Source: Caloramator sp. E03
GTDB lineage: Bacteria > Bacillota > Clostridia > Clostridiales > Caloramatoraceae
Direction: 5' to 3'
DNA: 64,000 bases
NCBI RefSeq assembly: GCF_006016075.1
Contig: NZ_CP040093.1
Location: 2,459,501 to 2,523,500 of the forward strand
The notes beneath the pieces were generated by a model. That model saw only the letters and a list, made by a program, of their open reading frames with translations. It ran no database searches and was not told the origin of the DNA. Of this stretch, positions 1-8,047 are shown in pieces (position 1 is the stretch's first letter; every line of letters starts with the position of its first letter). The translations under genes and the position numbers were made by a program.

Positions 1-1
1 G

Positions 2-1417
2 GCATGGGATGGTTATAATAAAGTAGAAAACCCTGAACAAATGACAGTTGATACATTGTTTGATCTTGCTTCAAATACAAAAATGTTTGCTACCAATTTG
101 GCATTAATGAAGCTTGTAAGTGAAGGGAAAATTAAGGTAACAGATTTGGTATCAAAGTATTTGGATAATTTTGAAGATGGACCTAATGATGTTTATAAGG
201 GAAAAGCTACTATAACACTTGAAGATTTAATGAAACACAGAGCAGGGTTTTCAGCAGATATTCATTATTTTAATCCTAAAACTGCAAATAATCTCTATTC
301 ACAGGATAAAGAAACGACAATAAAGATGCTTTCTAAGACTCCACTTTCATATACGCCAAGAAGTAAAACATTATATAGTGATGTAGATTATATGATACTT
401 GGGGTTGTTGTTGAAAAAGTAACTGGAATGCCATTGGATGAATATGTTGAAAACAATATATATAAACCCTTAGGGCTTAAAAATACTGTATTTAATCCTC
501 TTAAAAAAGGGTTCAGCGTTAATGATTGTGCTGCTACTGAGAGAAATGGAAATACAAGGGATGGTTCGGTATACTTTCCTAATATAAGAACTAGCGTTAT
601 TCGGGGACAAGTTCATGATGAAAAGGCTTTTTATTGCATGGATGGTGTTTCTGGTCATGCAGGATTGTTTTCTACTACTCATGATTTAGCAGTCCTTGCA
701 CAGTTAATATTAAATGGTGGAGGATACGGAGGATACAAACTCTGTGATAAAAATACACTTGCCCAGTTTATAAAACCATCAGATGAAGATAATGCCTATG
801 GACTTGGATGGGATAGAAATGCTGATAATGAGGCTCCATGGGAATTTGGTGCCTATGCAAGTGAGCTTACAATTGGTCATACAGGTTGGACGGGAACAGT
901 AACCTGCATTGATCCTAAAAAAGATATGGCTATAATTCTACTTACAAATCAGAGGAATTGTCCATGTCCTAATGGAGTTTTTGATACAAGTGCATTTGAA
1001 ACAGGAAGATATGGAAGTATTTTGACGATGGTTGAAGAAGCAATACTAAATAAAGGTTATGATAATGGAGCAGGATTGATACAAGCTGCAAAAGATCAGA
1101 TAGCAATTGCTCAAAGCTCTAAAACTGTACTTAGCACAAGAGAAGCACAGGCAACAATAGATATACTTCCAGAAGGAGCAATAAAAGATCAATTAGAATA
1201 TGAGCTATTTGTAATTCAAACAACGGTAGATCCATCAACAGCTTTGAATAAAGCTATTAATATGGTACAAAAAGCTAAATCCAGCTTAAAACAGTCTGAT
1301 ATAGATATTGCAGAAAAATATATAAATGCCCTTCAAGATGGAAAGGATAAGGACATGCTAAAACAAAAAATTGATATTATAAAAAATGCATTAAATACTA
1401 TATTAAAGGAATTTTAA
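2..1417 (+). CDS. Serine hydrolase / penicillin-binding protein of the beta-lactamase class C fold, 5' truncated
   Basis: The reading frame is open to the window edge, so the N-terminus lies outside. The class C beta-lactamase/DD-peptidase signature residues are visible: SNTK as the SxxK nucleophile motif just after the left edge, YSD in LYSDVDY as the second motif, and HTG in IGHTGWTGT as the third. These enzymes acylate an active-site serine and act on peptidoglycan peptides or esters, usually outside the membrane. After the catalytic domain there is a charged, mostly helical C-terminal tail of about 110 residues (from roughly position 1050) that may bind the wall. It resembles PBP4B-type proteins of clostridia, but the substrate cannot be told from sequence. 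No operon partner is seen; repeats follow. Confidence 0.85.
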   Translation, partial: AWDGYNKVENPEQMTVDTLFDLASNTKMFATNLALMKLVSEGKIKVTDLVSKYLDNFEDGPNDVYKGKATITLEDLMKHRAGFSADIHYFNPKTANNLYSQDKETTIKMLSKTPLSYTPRSKTLYSDVDYMILGVVVEKVTGMPLDEYVENNIYKPLGLKNTVFNPLKKGFSVNDCAATERNGNTRDGSVYFPNIRTSVIRGQVHDEKAFYCMDGVSGHAGLFSTTHDLAVLAQLILNGGGYGGYKLCDKNTLAQFIKPSDEDNAYGLGWDRNADNEAPWEFGAYASELTIGHTGWTGTVTCIDPKKDMAIILLTNQRNCPCPNGVFDTSAFETGRYGSILTMVEEAILNKGYDNGAGLIQAAKDQIAIAQSSKTVLSTREAQATIDILPEGAIKDQLEYELFVIQTTVDPSTALNKAINMVQKAKSSLKQSDIDIAEKYINALQDGKDKDMLKQKIDIIKNALNTILKEF

Positions 1418-2250
1418 ATAATTTAGCAAAAACTCTATTAAAAATATTTATTTTAAAGTAGTGTGAAATTAAGGCTTTTGTCAATAGTTGGGCGGGTATT
1501 TATTCAAAATGCCTGCCCCTTCTTATTTACATTCACAGGCACATTCACAGGTTCACAGGGACGGTTACTTATTATCTGAGTTTTTCAAACACATTCATAG
1601 TTCATAAGAACGGTTAGTGTGAAAAAGTTTTCTCCATCCTTGGTGCCCATCCTTGGTGCCTGGGAAGGCTCCGAAAAATAGCACATTAAAATTTGCTGTA
1701 ACAATATATAGTAGCGCATAATAGTATTGAAATGCTATATATCGTATGTTTTTCAATAAAACTTTATTTTTTCGGAGGTCTCCCTGGCACCGGAGATGGA
1801 GAATAGGTTCATAGGTTCATAGGTAGGTTCATAGGGACGGTTACTTATTTCATACACAATATCTGCAAAATCAGGGGGACATGTATAAAATATTATGTCT
1901 ATTATTTAATATAATAAGTAACCGTCCCTTCTGTTACCTTTGAAAAAACACAAACTTTTTCATGCCGTCGTTGTGGCTCCTTTTAGTCATGACCTGTTAC
2001 TTATTATTTACCTTTTCTAAATATTTCTTAAGTACCGTAAAATAAGAATATGGAAAGCGGAAAATGAAAATATGTAAAATTGCACATGAATTTGGTATCC
2101 TTCTTAATGACAGGGATGCCACATTCAAAGGACGGTTAATTATTATTTGTATTTTCATAAAATGATTTTCACACTAAGATATAAAATATCAAATTGAGAA
2201 ATGAAGACCGAATGGACAGTTAATAATTATTTGATTTTTAAATTATGTTT
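1418..2250. repeat. Intergenic repeat cluster: ISL3 end remnant plus REP modules A, B and C
   Basis: This gene-free stretch holds several repeat pieces. Positions 1473 to about 1540 match the terminal region of the ISL3 elements found at 25.06 and 35.35 kb (GGCTTTTGTCAATAGTTGGG), with no transposase. A REP core lies at 1558-1573 (+). Positions 1610-1803 form an element beginning CGGTTAGTGTGAAAAAG and bounded by module C halves (CCTTGGTGCC... and ...GGCACCGGAGATGG), with an internal inverted pair CTCCGAAAAA/TTTTTCGGAG. An inverted REP pair spans 1834-1928, and module B (in complement) follows to 2005. Degenerate REP copies lie near 2129-2144 and 2213. Confidence 0.8.
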
Positions 2251-2254
2251 TATA

Positions 2255-2322
2255 TTGATTTTTAATATTAAATTATTATAATCTCTATATATAAAAAAAC
2301 ACGAAATTGTATCGATACAATT
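2255..2322 (+). promoter_or_regulatory. pdxST promoter and 18-bp palindromic operator
   Basis: TTGATT (2255-2260) and TATAAT (2277-2282) are separated by 16 bp and make a good vegetative promoter. A perfect 18-bp palindrome, AATTGTATCGATACAATT, lies at 2305-2322, just downstream of the expected start point and directly before the AAAGGAGG ribosome binding site. Its position fits a repressor site blocking pdxST transcription; the regulator is not encoded nearby. The operator role is inferred. Confidence 0.65.
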
Positions 2323-2338
2323 AAAGGAGGCTGATTAA

Positions 2339-3208
2339 ATGGAGAGGTATCAACTTAATAAAGATCTTGCAAAAATGCTTAAAGGTGGAGTAATTATGGA
2401 TGTTACAAACCCTAAGGAAGCTGAAATAGCTGAAAAGGCTGGAGCCTGTGCAGTTATGGCACTTGAAAGGGTTCCTGCTGATATTCGAAAGCAAGGTGGC
2501 ATTGCAAGAATGTCAGATCCTAAAATGATAAAGGAGATAAAATCTGCTGTATCAATACCTGTTATGGCAAAGGTAAGAATTGGTCATTTTGTTGAAGCTC
2601 AGATACTTGAGTCAATTGGTATTGATTATATTGATGAGAGTGAAGTTTTAACTCCTGCTGATGAAATGTATCACATTAACAAATGGGATTTTAAAATACC
2701 TTTTGTTTGTGGTGCCAAAAATCTTGGAGAAGCTTTAAGAAGAATAGGGGAAGGAGCGGCAATGATCAGGACAAAAGGAGAAGCCGGAACGGGAAATGTT
2801 GTTGAGGCAGTTAGACATATAAGATGTATTATGGATGAAATAAGGAAGATAAAAAATTCTCCCCAAGAAGAACTTATGACAATCGCTAAAGATTTATCTG
2901 CACCTTATGATTTGGTTGAATATGTATGGAAGGAAGGAAAACTTCCAGTTGTTAATTTTGCTGCGGGTGGAATTGCAACGCCAGCTGATGCAGCTTTAAT
3001 GATGCAGCTGGGTGCAGAAGGGGTATTCGTAGGCTCAGGTATTTTTAAATCACAAAACCCAGAAAAGAGGGCAAGGGCTATAGTCTTAGCTACAACTTAT
3101 TATAATGATCCAAAGGTAATAGCTGAAGTATCAGAAGATTTGGGAGAAGCAATGTATGGATTAGATATAAATAAAATAGATAATAGACTATCTGAAAGAG
3201 GATGGTAA
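2339..3208 (+). CDS. pdxS: Pyridoxal 5'-phosphate synthase, lyase subunit PdxS
   Basis: The 289-residue protein has the full length of the PdxS/Pdx1 family. It condenses ribose 5-phosphate (or ribulose 5-phosphate), glyceraldehyde 3-phosphate and ammonia into pyridoxal phosphate in the cytoplasm. Family hallmarks are visible: an N-terminal [10 protein letters not shown] segment, [12 protein letters not shown], the MAKVRIGH stretch with catalytic lysine, the GEAGTGNV loop and the phosphate-binding [14 protein letters not shown] near the C-terminus. A strong AAAGGAGG site precedes the ATG. The stop overlaps the region of the pdxT start, so the two subunits form one operon and one complex, with PdxT delivering ammonia. 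Confidence 0.98.
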   Translation: MERYQLNKDLAKMLKGGVIMDVTNPKEAEIAEKAGACAVMALERVPADIRKQGGIARMSDPKMIKEIKSAVSIPVMAKVRIGHFVEAQILESIGIDYIDESEVLTPADEMYHINKWDFKIPFVCGAKNLGEALRRIGEGAAMIRTKGEAGTGNVVEAVRHIRCIMDEIRKIKNSPQEELMTIAKDLSAPYDLVEYVWKEGKLPVVNFAAGGIATPADAALMMQLGAEGVFVGSGIFKSQNPEKRARAIVLATTYYNDPKVIAEVSEDLGEAMYGLDINKIDNRLSERGW

Positions 3209-3210
3209 AA

Positions 3211-3777
3211 GTGAAAATAGGAGTTTTGTCATTGCAGGGTGGAGTGATTGAACATTTAAGCCACTTAAGAAATTTAGGGGTAGATTGTATAGAAGTAAAA
3301 GAAGCAAAGGATCTTAATGAAATTAATGGAATAATTTTGCCTGGAGGAGAAAGTACAACAATTGGGCTACTTTTAAAGGAAAGGAAAATGTTACACCCTT
3401 TAAAGGAAAGAATTCTCAAGGGCCTTCCTGTTTGGGGAACATGTGCAGGAATGATACTTTTAGCAAAAGAAATAGAAAACGATTTTCGAAAGCATCTTGA
3501 GGTTATGAACATAAAAGTGAAAAGAAATGCTTATGGAAGTCAGCTTGATAGTTTTATCTGTCACACTAAAATAGAAAAAGTAACTGATAAAGAAATACCT
3601 TTGATATTTATTAGAGCACCGTATATAGTTGAAGCAGGAAATGATGTAGATGTTATATTTGAAATTGATGGGAAAATAGTTGCAGCGCGTGAAAAAAATA
3701 TGCTAGCAACATCTTTTCATCCTGAATTATCAAATAGCTTAGAATTTCACAGATATTTTTTAAATATGGTTGGGTAA
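3211..3777 (+). CDS. pdxT: Pyridoxal 5'-phosphate synthase, glutaminase subunit PdxT
   Basis: This is a class I glutamine amidotransferase of about 188 residues that hydrolyses glutamine and channels ammonia to PdxS. The GGESTT motif, the nucleophile region WGTCAGMILLA (Cys), and a C-terminal SFHPEL histidine-glutamate pair make the triad. I place the start at GTG 3211 (MKIGVLSLQGG) rather than ATG 3202: AAAGAGG at 3195-3201 is 9 nt from the GTG but touches the ATG, and family members begin MKIGVL. With this start the gene begins 2 nt after the pdxS stop, so translation is probably coupled. Confidence 0.97.
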   Translation: MKIGVLSLQGGVIEHLSHLRNLGVDCIEVKEAKDLNEINGIILPGGESTTIGLLLKERKMLHPLKERILKGLPVWGTCAGMILLAKEIENDFRKHLEVMNIKVKRNAYGSQLDSFICHTKIEKVTDKEIPLIFIRAPYIVEAGNDVDVIFEIDGKIVAAREKNMLATSFHPELSNSLEFHRYFLNMVG

Positions 3778-3779
3778 AT

Positions 3780-3972
3780 GGGACATTTACTTATTATTGA
3801 TCAATATATTACAATTTCTAAAATTTAGTAAAGGATGAATATCGTTATTACAATTCGAGGGACGGTTACTTACAATTCGAGGGACGGTTACTTATTTCAT
3901 ACACAATATCTGCAAAATTAGGGGGACATGCATATAATATTATGTTTATTTAATATAATAAGTAACCGTCCC
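3780..3972. repeat. REP cluster downstream of pdxT
   Basis: A degenerate REP copy at 3780-3795 is followed by two tandem plus-strand cores at 3859-3874 and 3881-3896, each preceded by CAATTCGA. The second pairs with an inverted core at 3957-3972 to give a 92-bp unit whose spacer matches the units at 1834 and 17319, including a GGGGGACATG block. Confidence 0.85.
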
Positions 3973-3982
3973 CATGATGCTA

Positions 3983-4044
3983 TTGATATTTAACTGTTTA
4001 TGGCATATAATAATAGTGTGAAAAATCAGGCAAAGGAGTGATGT
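3983..4044 (+). promoter_or_regulatory. Near-consensus promoter and interrupted leader upstream of rsgA
   Basis: TTGATA (3983-3988), 17 bp, TATAAT (4006-4011) is one of the best promoter matches in the window. It points into a leader containing AAAGGAG and an ATG (4041), but IS21 insertion at 4044/4045 cuts the leader from its continuation at 6487. TCAGGCAAAGG (4026-4036) is complementary, with one bulged base, to CCTTTGGCCTGG (6584-6595) on the other side of the insertion, suggesting that the intact transcript was structured. The promoter call is from sequence; the leader's function is unknown. Confidence 0.6.
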
Positions 4045-4124
4045 TGTTATTGTCAATAAAAATTCCCCACTTTCGGGAAGATTTTTTCCCCACCTAAAAA
4101 GGTAAAAAAATAAACACTTAATAT

Positions 4125-4898
4125 TTATTTATCTTTAGATAAGGATTCCTCTGACATTGCCTTAATAACTCCTTCTCTTTGCTTCATTCTATAGCTCTCA
4201 CCTTTTATAACTACAAAATGGCAATGATGTACAAACCTATCCAAAATAGCGGTAGCTAAGACAGGATCATAAAAAATTCTTGCCCATTCTTCAAATACTT
4301 TATTAGACGTTATAATTATAGAGCCATTCTCATATCTTCTTGAGATTATTTCATAAAAATCATCAACGCTATTTTGATTAAGCTTCTTAAGTCCTAATTC
4401 ATCTAATATAAGTAAATCAGGTGCTGTATAATATCTTAGCTTTTGATGAAAAGAATTATCTGCCCTTGATATATAAAGCTCTTCTAGCATTTCATTTACG
4501 GTAGTAAAAAGTACTTTATACCCTTGGGCAACTGCTTTTAACCCTATAGAAATAGCTAAATGAGTTTTACCTGTTCCTGGCGGACCTATAAAGGCCACAT
4601 TTTCTTTTTTGCGGACAAATTCACAGGTCGCCAGATTATATATAAACCTTTTATTTATATTAGGTTGATAATTAAAATTATATTCTTCAAGGGTTTTATG
4701 TTGTGGAAACTTTGCTTTACTTGTTCTTTTTATATTGCTATTATTTTGTCTATTTAAAACTTCGTCATTTATAAGTAGTTCAAAAAATTCCATATAGGAT
4801 AAGTTGCTTTTCAATGCTTCTTCATTTCTAACATCAAGAGTCTTTATTATTCCTGAAAGCTTTAAATCCCTAAGACGTATCATCAATGAATCATTCAT
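4125..4898 (-). CDS. istB: IS21 helper ATPase IstB
   Basis: A 257-residue AAA+ ATPase related to DnaC, which assists the IstA transposase in choosing and delivering the target. The Walker A motif GPPGTGKTHLA and Walker B LLILDELGLK are intact, and the length is typical. Its ATGA start overlaps the istA stop by 4 nt, the usual translational coupling in this family. It should act in the cytoplasm on target DNA together with IstA. Confidence 0.97.
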   Translation of the reverse strand: MNDSLMIRLRDLKLSGIIKTLDVRNEEALKSNLSYMEFFELLINDEVLNRQNNSNIKRTSKAKFPQHKTLEEYNFNYQPNINKRFIYNLATCEFVRKKENVAFIGPPGTGKTHLAISIGLKAVAQGYKVLFTTVNEMLEELYISRADNSFHQKLRYYTAPDLLILDELGLKKLNQNSVDDFYEIISRRYENGSIIITSNKVFEEWARIFYDPVLATAILDRFVHHCHFVVIKGESYRMKQREGVIKAMSEESLSKDK

Positions 4899-6379
4899 CT
4901 TTTTAACTCTCCTAAGACTGATAATTTATCATATTCTTTTAAATCTCTTGTAAGGCATGTTTCTTTCTCATTTGTATAGCTTTCATTTGATTGTACTGGT
5001 AAATTTATTATTCGTTTTTCACATATTCTTTTTACAACTTTATAGCTGTATGCATCATATGATATAGCTCTTAAGCAGGCTGCGTCTATTACTTCATCAC
5101 TATAATCCTTCCTTAAAGATAATATACCTGCAATAGTTCTATAATCATATTTTTTAAGTTTATCCTGATTTATGAAGTTTTCAAAGAACTTAAGGGCATT
5201 ATCCCCAACCTCTTTAATTTCTTTTCTTTGTCTTGACAATATATCTTCACTTGATATATTCTTACTAGTAGGATAATGTTCATTATTTGTTGTGTAATGG
5301 TCCTTATCACCCTTCCAAAGTGAGTGTAGGGCTATTTCTTTTTCTTTAAAGTAGATTTTAACTAAATCATTTACTATGATGGCCTCAACTTCTTGTCCAA
5401 TGTATGCATAAGGTACTGAATAATAATTACCGTCATAAGATATGTGGCAGTTTGTATTGACTTTACATTTGACAGAGTGAGATAAGATAAAGTCCTCTGT
5501 TGGAAGTGGTAAGAGTTTCTCTTTTTCTATTGAGTTGAAAACTTCAGCGGGAATTTTCTTTGTTGTACCATGCTTTCTTGCATTGGCAATAGTATTAAGC
5601 CATAATTTTGAAAAGCTTATCGCTTCATCTATGTTTTTAAAATCTCTTCCTTTAAAGCAATTATTCTTTACATAATCAACACTAGATTCCACTTTTCCCT
5701 TATCTGTTGGAGTTCTTACTCTGCAGGGCTGTGCCCAAAATCCATAATGAGCAGCGAAAGCTGCATAATTTTTTTGTACCGTTGGTTCATAAAAGTCTGC
5801 TTCTAAAATTCCAGATTTTAAATTGTCTATTTTTACTGTTTCAGGGACCCCTCCAAAATATTTAAAAGCATTTTTATGACATTCTATAAATGTTTTAACT
5901 GATTGATTTAGCACAACTTCTATATACATATATCTTGAATAACTTAATGTCATTACAAAAACCCATGCCTTTTTATGCTTGCCATTTACATTTATTGTAC
6001 CTATGTATCCAAAATCAACCTGTGCTTCTTCCCCTGGAAGAGCATTTAATACCATATAGGCCTTTGGAGGCTGATTTTTTATACTATTAACATATCTTTT
6101 TACTGTATCATAGCTGCCTGTAAAATTAAATTCTCTTTGCATGTCTTGAAATATTCGCATCGCTCCAAGATCTTTAGCAACTTGAATATTAATATATTCT
6201 TTATATGGATCAAGGATAGAAGGTTTTGTTTTCCTTTCCACTACTCCTTTCTCATCAATTTTATTAAGTACATTTCTTACTGTTTTTCTATCGATTTTAA
6301 GAATTGATGCAATTTGAGTTTTGTTATATCCCTTTTTGAAAAGTGTTTTTATTGTTGTATGCATTTCTACCCCCAGCAT
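4895..6379 (-). CDS. istA: IS21 transposase IstA
   Basis: A 494-residue DDE transposase. The N-terminus holds a helix-turn-helix (KKGYNKTQIASILKIDRKTV) that should bind the terminal repeats. The integrase core has acidic residues in AQVDFGYIG and VKIDNLKSG and the glutamate in DKGKVESSVDYVK. The C-terminal region is beta-rich, as usual for the family. AAAGGAGG precedes the ATG at 6379 with good spacing. Nothing suggests inactivation. Confidence 0.97.
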   Translation of the reverse strand: MLGVEMHTTIKTLFKKGYNKTQIASILKIDRKTVRNVLNKIDEKGVVERKTKPSILDPYKEYINIQVAKDLGAMRIFQDMQREFNFTGSYDTVKRYVNSIKNQPPKAYMVLNALPGEEAQVDFGYIGTINVNGKHKKAWVFVMTLSYSRYMYIEVVLNQSVKTFIECHKNAFKYFGGVPETVKIDNLKSGILEADFYEPTVQKNYAAFAAHYGFWAQPCRVRTPTDKGKVESSVDYVKNNCFKGRDFKNIDEAISFSKLWLNTIANARKHGTTKKIPAEVFNSIEKEKLLPLPTEDFILSHSVKCKVNTNCHISYDGNYYSVPYAYIGQEVEAIIVNDLVKIYFKEKEIALHSLWKGDKDHYTTNNEHYPTSKNISSEDILSRQRKEIKEVGDNALKFFENFINQDKLKKYDYRTIAGILSLRKDYSDEVIDAACLRAISYDAYSYKVVKRICEKRIINLPVQSNESYTNEKETCLTRDLKEYDKLSVLGELKR

Positions 6380-6486
6380 TTTAATCCCTCCTTTAAAGAT
6401 ATTTTAATCTTCAAAGGAGTATTATTTCCATTCTTGCTGGGGAAAAAATCTTCCCTTTTTCGGGTAATTTTATTTTACCAGTAACA

Positions 6487-6707
6487 GTGATGTCTTATGA
6501 TAATAAGAGTGGATTTGGTGATTGCAGTATAAAATTTAATATTGGACTGTAGCTGCCCTGCATCTATAGTCGTTTTAGTGTAACCTTTGGCCTGGATAAT
6601 GTGAATATAAGGCACGGGTGTACCGTGTTATTTTTATGTCCAAAATCCGCAGGTTATTTCTGCGGTATTTTTATGCTCATTTTTAGAATTAAAGGAGTTG
6701 TTGTAAA
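6487..6707 (+). promoter_or_regulatory. rsgA: rsgA leader with hairpins and a terminator-like stem
   Basis: This 221-bp stretch between IS21 and rsgA has no gene that I can support. It contains a hairpin CACGG-GTGTA-CCGTG (6614-6628) and a stem CCGCAG/CTGCGG (6647-6652 and 6660-6665) followed by TATTTTT, which looks like an intrinsic terminator or attenuator ahead of rsgA. CCTTTGGCCTGG (6584-6595) could pair with the far side of the IS21 insertion. It matches no riboswitch class I recognise. Confidence 0.45.
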
Positions 6708-7772
6708 TTGAATTTAACTGATTTAGGTTGGAATAAATATTTTGAAGAAAGTTTTAAGAGTTTTAAAGATAAAGATTATATCGTTGGGAAGATATTTATA
6801 GAGCAAAGACATTTATACGGCATATATACTGAATTTGGAGAGTATCAAGGAGAGATATCGGGGAAAATGCGCTATGAAGCAGAGAATACAGGTGATTTTC
6901 CCGTTGTTGGAGACTGGGTCGTGTTAACTCCTATTCATAAAGAGAAAAAAGCGATAATTCATGCTGTTCTTCCAAGAAAAAGCAAGTTCTCAAGGAAGGC
7001 TGCAGGGGTACAAACAAATGAGCAGGTTCTTGCATCAAATTTTGATACTGTATTTATAGTAACATCCCTAAATGGGGATTTGAGCCTTAGAAGGCTTGAA
7101 AGATATCTTACTATGGCCTATGAGAGTAATGCAAATCCTGTGATAGTTTTGAGCAAGGCGGATCTTTGCGCAGATATAGAAGAAAAGCTGTGTCAGGTTG
7201 AGGCAGTAGCTATAGGGACACCGACTTATGTTATAAGTACAGTTGATGGCCGTGGAATCGATGATATTAAAAAATATCTTATGAATGGAATGACAGCAGT
7301 TGTTCTTGGTTCTTCAGGAGTTGGCAAGTCAACTCTAATTAATTATATTGCAGGAGAAGAGGTGCTTTTAACCGGTTCTATCAGGGAATATGATGACACA
7401 GGAAGGCATACCACAACTCACAGGCAGCTTGTAAAGCTTCCTACAGGAGGATTTATAATCGATACCCCTGGGCTTAGAGAGTTTCAGCTGTGGGATGGTA
7501 ATGAAGGAATACAGGAGACATTTAAGGACATACAGGAAATTGCGAAGGGATGCAAATTCAGAGACTGCAAACATGATAAAGAAATAGGATGTGCTGTTAA
7601 GGCTGCCATTGAAGAGGGGGTTCTTGATGCAAAGAGACTTGAGAGCTATAACAAACTTCAAAGGGAGCTTAGATATCTTGAAGGGAAGCAAAACCAGCTA
7701 ATAAGAATGAATGAAAAGAAAAGAGCAAAGGATTTATGTAAGGCAATAAAAAACATTAGCAAAAAACGATAA
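6708..7772 (+). CDS. rsgA: Ribosome small-subunit-dependent GTPase A (RsgA/YjeQ)
   Basis: A 354-residue circularly permuted GTPase that checks late 30S subunit maturation. An N-terminal OB-fold (about residues 20-90) is followed by the permuted G motifs: G4-like LSKADLC, then G1 GSSGVGKST, then G3 DTPGLREF. A C-terminal zinc-binding segment (CKFRDCKHDKEIGC) is intact. The start is TTG at 6708, 10 nt after AAAGGAG (6691-6697). It is transcribed alone and ends at a strong terminator. Its ancestral upstream leader is split by IS21. Confidence 0.97.
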   Translation: MNLTDLGWNKYFEESFKSFKDKDYIVGKIFIEQRHLYGIYTEFGEYQGEISGKMRYEAENTGDFPVVGDWVVLTPIHKEKKAIIHAVLPRKSKFSRKAAGVQTNEQVLASNFDTVFIVTSLNGDLSLRRLERYLTMAYESNANPVIVLSKADLCADIEEKLCQVEAVAIGTPTYVISTVDGRGIDDIKKYLMNGMTAVVLGSSGVGKSTLINYIAGEEVLLTGSIREYDDTGRHTTTHRQLVKLPTGGFIIDTPGLREFQLWDGNEGIQETFKDIQEIAKGCKFRDCKHDKEIGCAVKAAIEEGVLDAKRLESYNKLQRELRYLEGKQNQLIRMNEKKRAKDLCKAIKNISKKR

Positions 7773-7880
7773 GATAAATTTATATAAAAAATAATATTTT
7801 AATGTTTTAAAATTAATGAAAATGGGAATAACTATAAATAGAGTAAACATATCTCAGTTGATCTTTTGGCATGAAAGACG

Positions 7881-7917
7881 GCGAGGTGGCAGATTAATAT
7901 CTGCCGCCTCGCTTTTT
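7881..7917 (+). terminator. rsgA terminator
   Basis: A 14-bp stem (GCGAGGTGGCAGAT with its complement, one G-T pair) and a 4-nt loop are followed by TTTTT. Confidence 0.9.
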
Positions 7918-7946
7918 GCTGTGCACGATATGTGAGGTGATTTGAA

Positions 7947-8038
7947 GGACGGTTACTTATTTTATTTAATATTTAATAAATTTAAAAAATAGAGGGGTGG
8001 TTACTAAATATAAATGTAAAATAAAAAGTAACCGTCCC
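7947..8038. repeat. Inverted REP pair between rsgA and the alanine carrier
   Basis: REP cores at 7947-7961 (+) and 8023-8038 (-, AAAAAGTAACCGTCCC) enclose 92 bp, the same size as other units, but the spacer sequence differs from the common one and contains a third degenerate copy (GGGGTGGTTACTAAATA). Confidence 0.8.
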
Positions 8039-8047
8039 TCCACATCT

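Larger units (their letters stand above)
4045..6486 (-). mobile_element. Complete IS21-family insertion sequence (2442 bp)
   Basis: The element carries istA and istB on the minus strand. Its ends are TGTTATTG (left) and AGTAACA (right), with imperfect inverted terminal regions that include a perfect 17-bp match GGGGAAAAAATCTTCCC (right copy 6439-6455; left copy in complement at 4074-4090). A 7-bp direct repeat GTGATGT flanks it (4038-4044 and 6487-6493). IS21 elements normally make 4-8 bp duplications, so the boundaries are well supported. It appears complete, and both genes are open. Confidence 0.93.

Noticed and set aside
4041-6560. A 20-residue peptide (MSYDNKSGFGDC...) that would be formed across the IS21 site
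   Set aside because: It has a ribosome binding site and ATG, but it is too short to judge, overlaps the possible RNA pairing and has no recognised processing genes nearby.
6600-6672. T-box or ZTP riboswitch before rsgA
   Set aside because: The CACGGGTGTACCGTG hairpin only superficially resembles the T-box antiterminator; the specifier region and conserved cores are missing.
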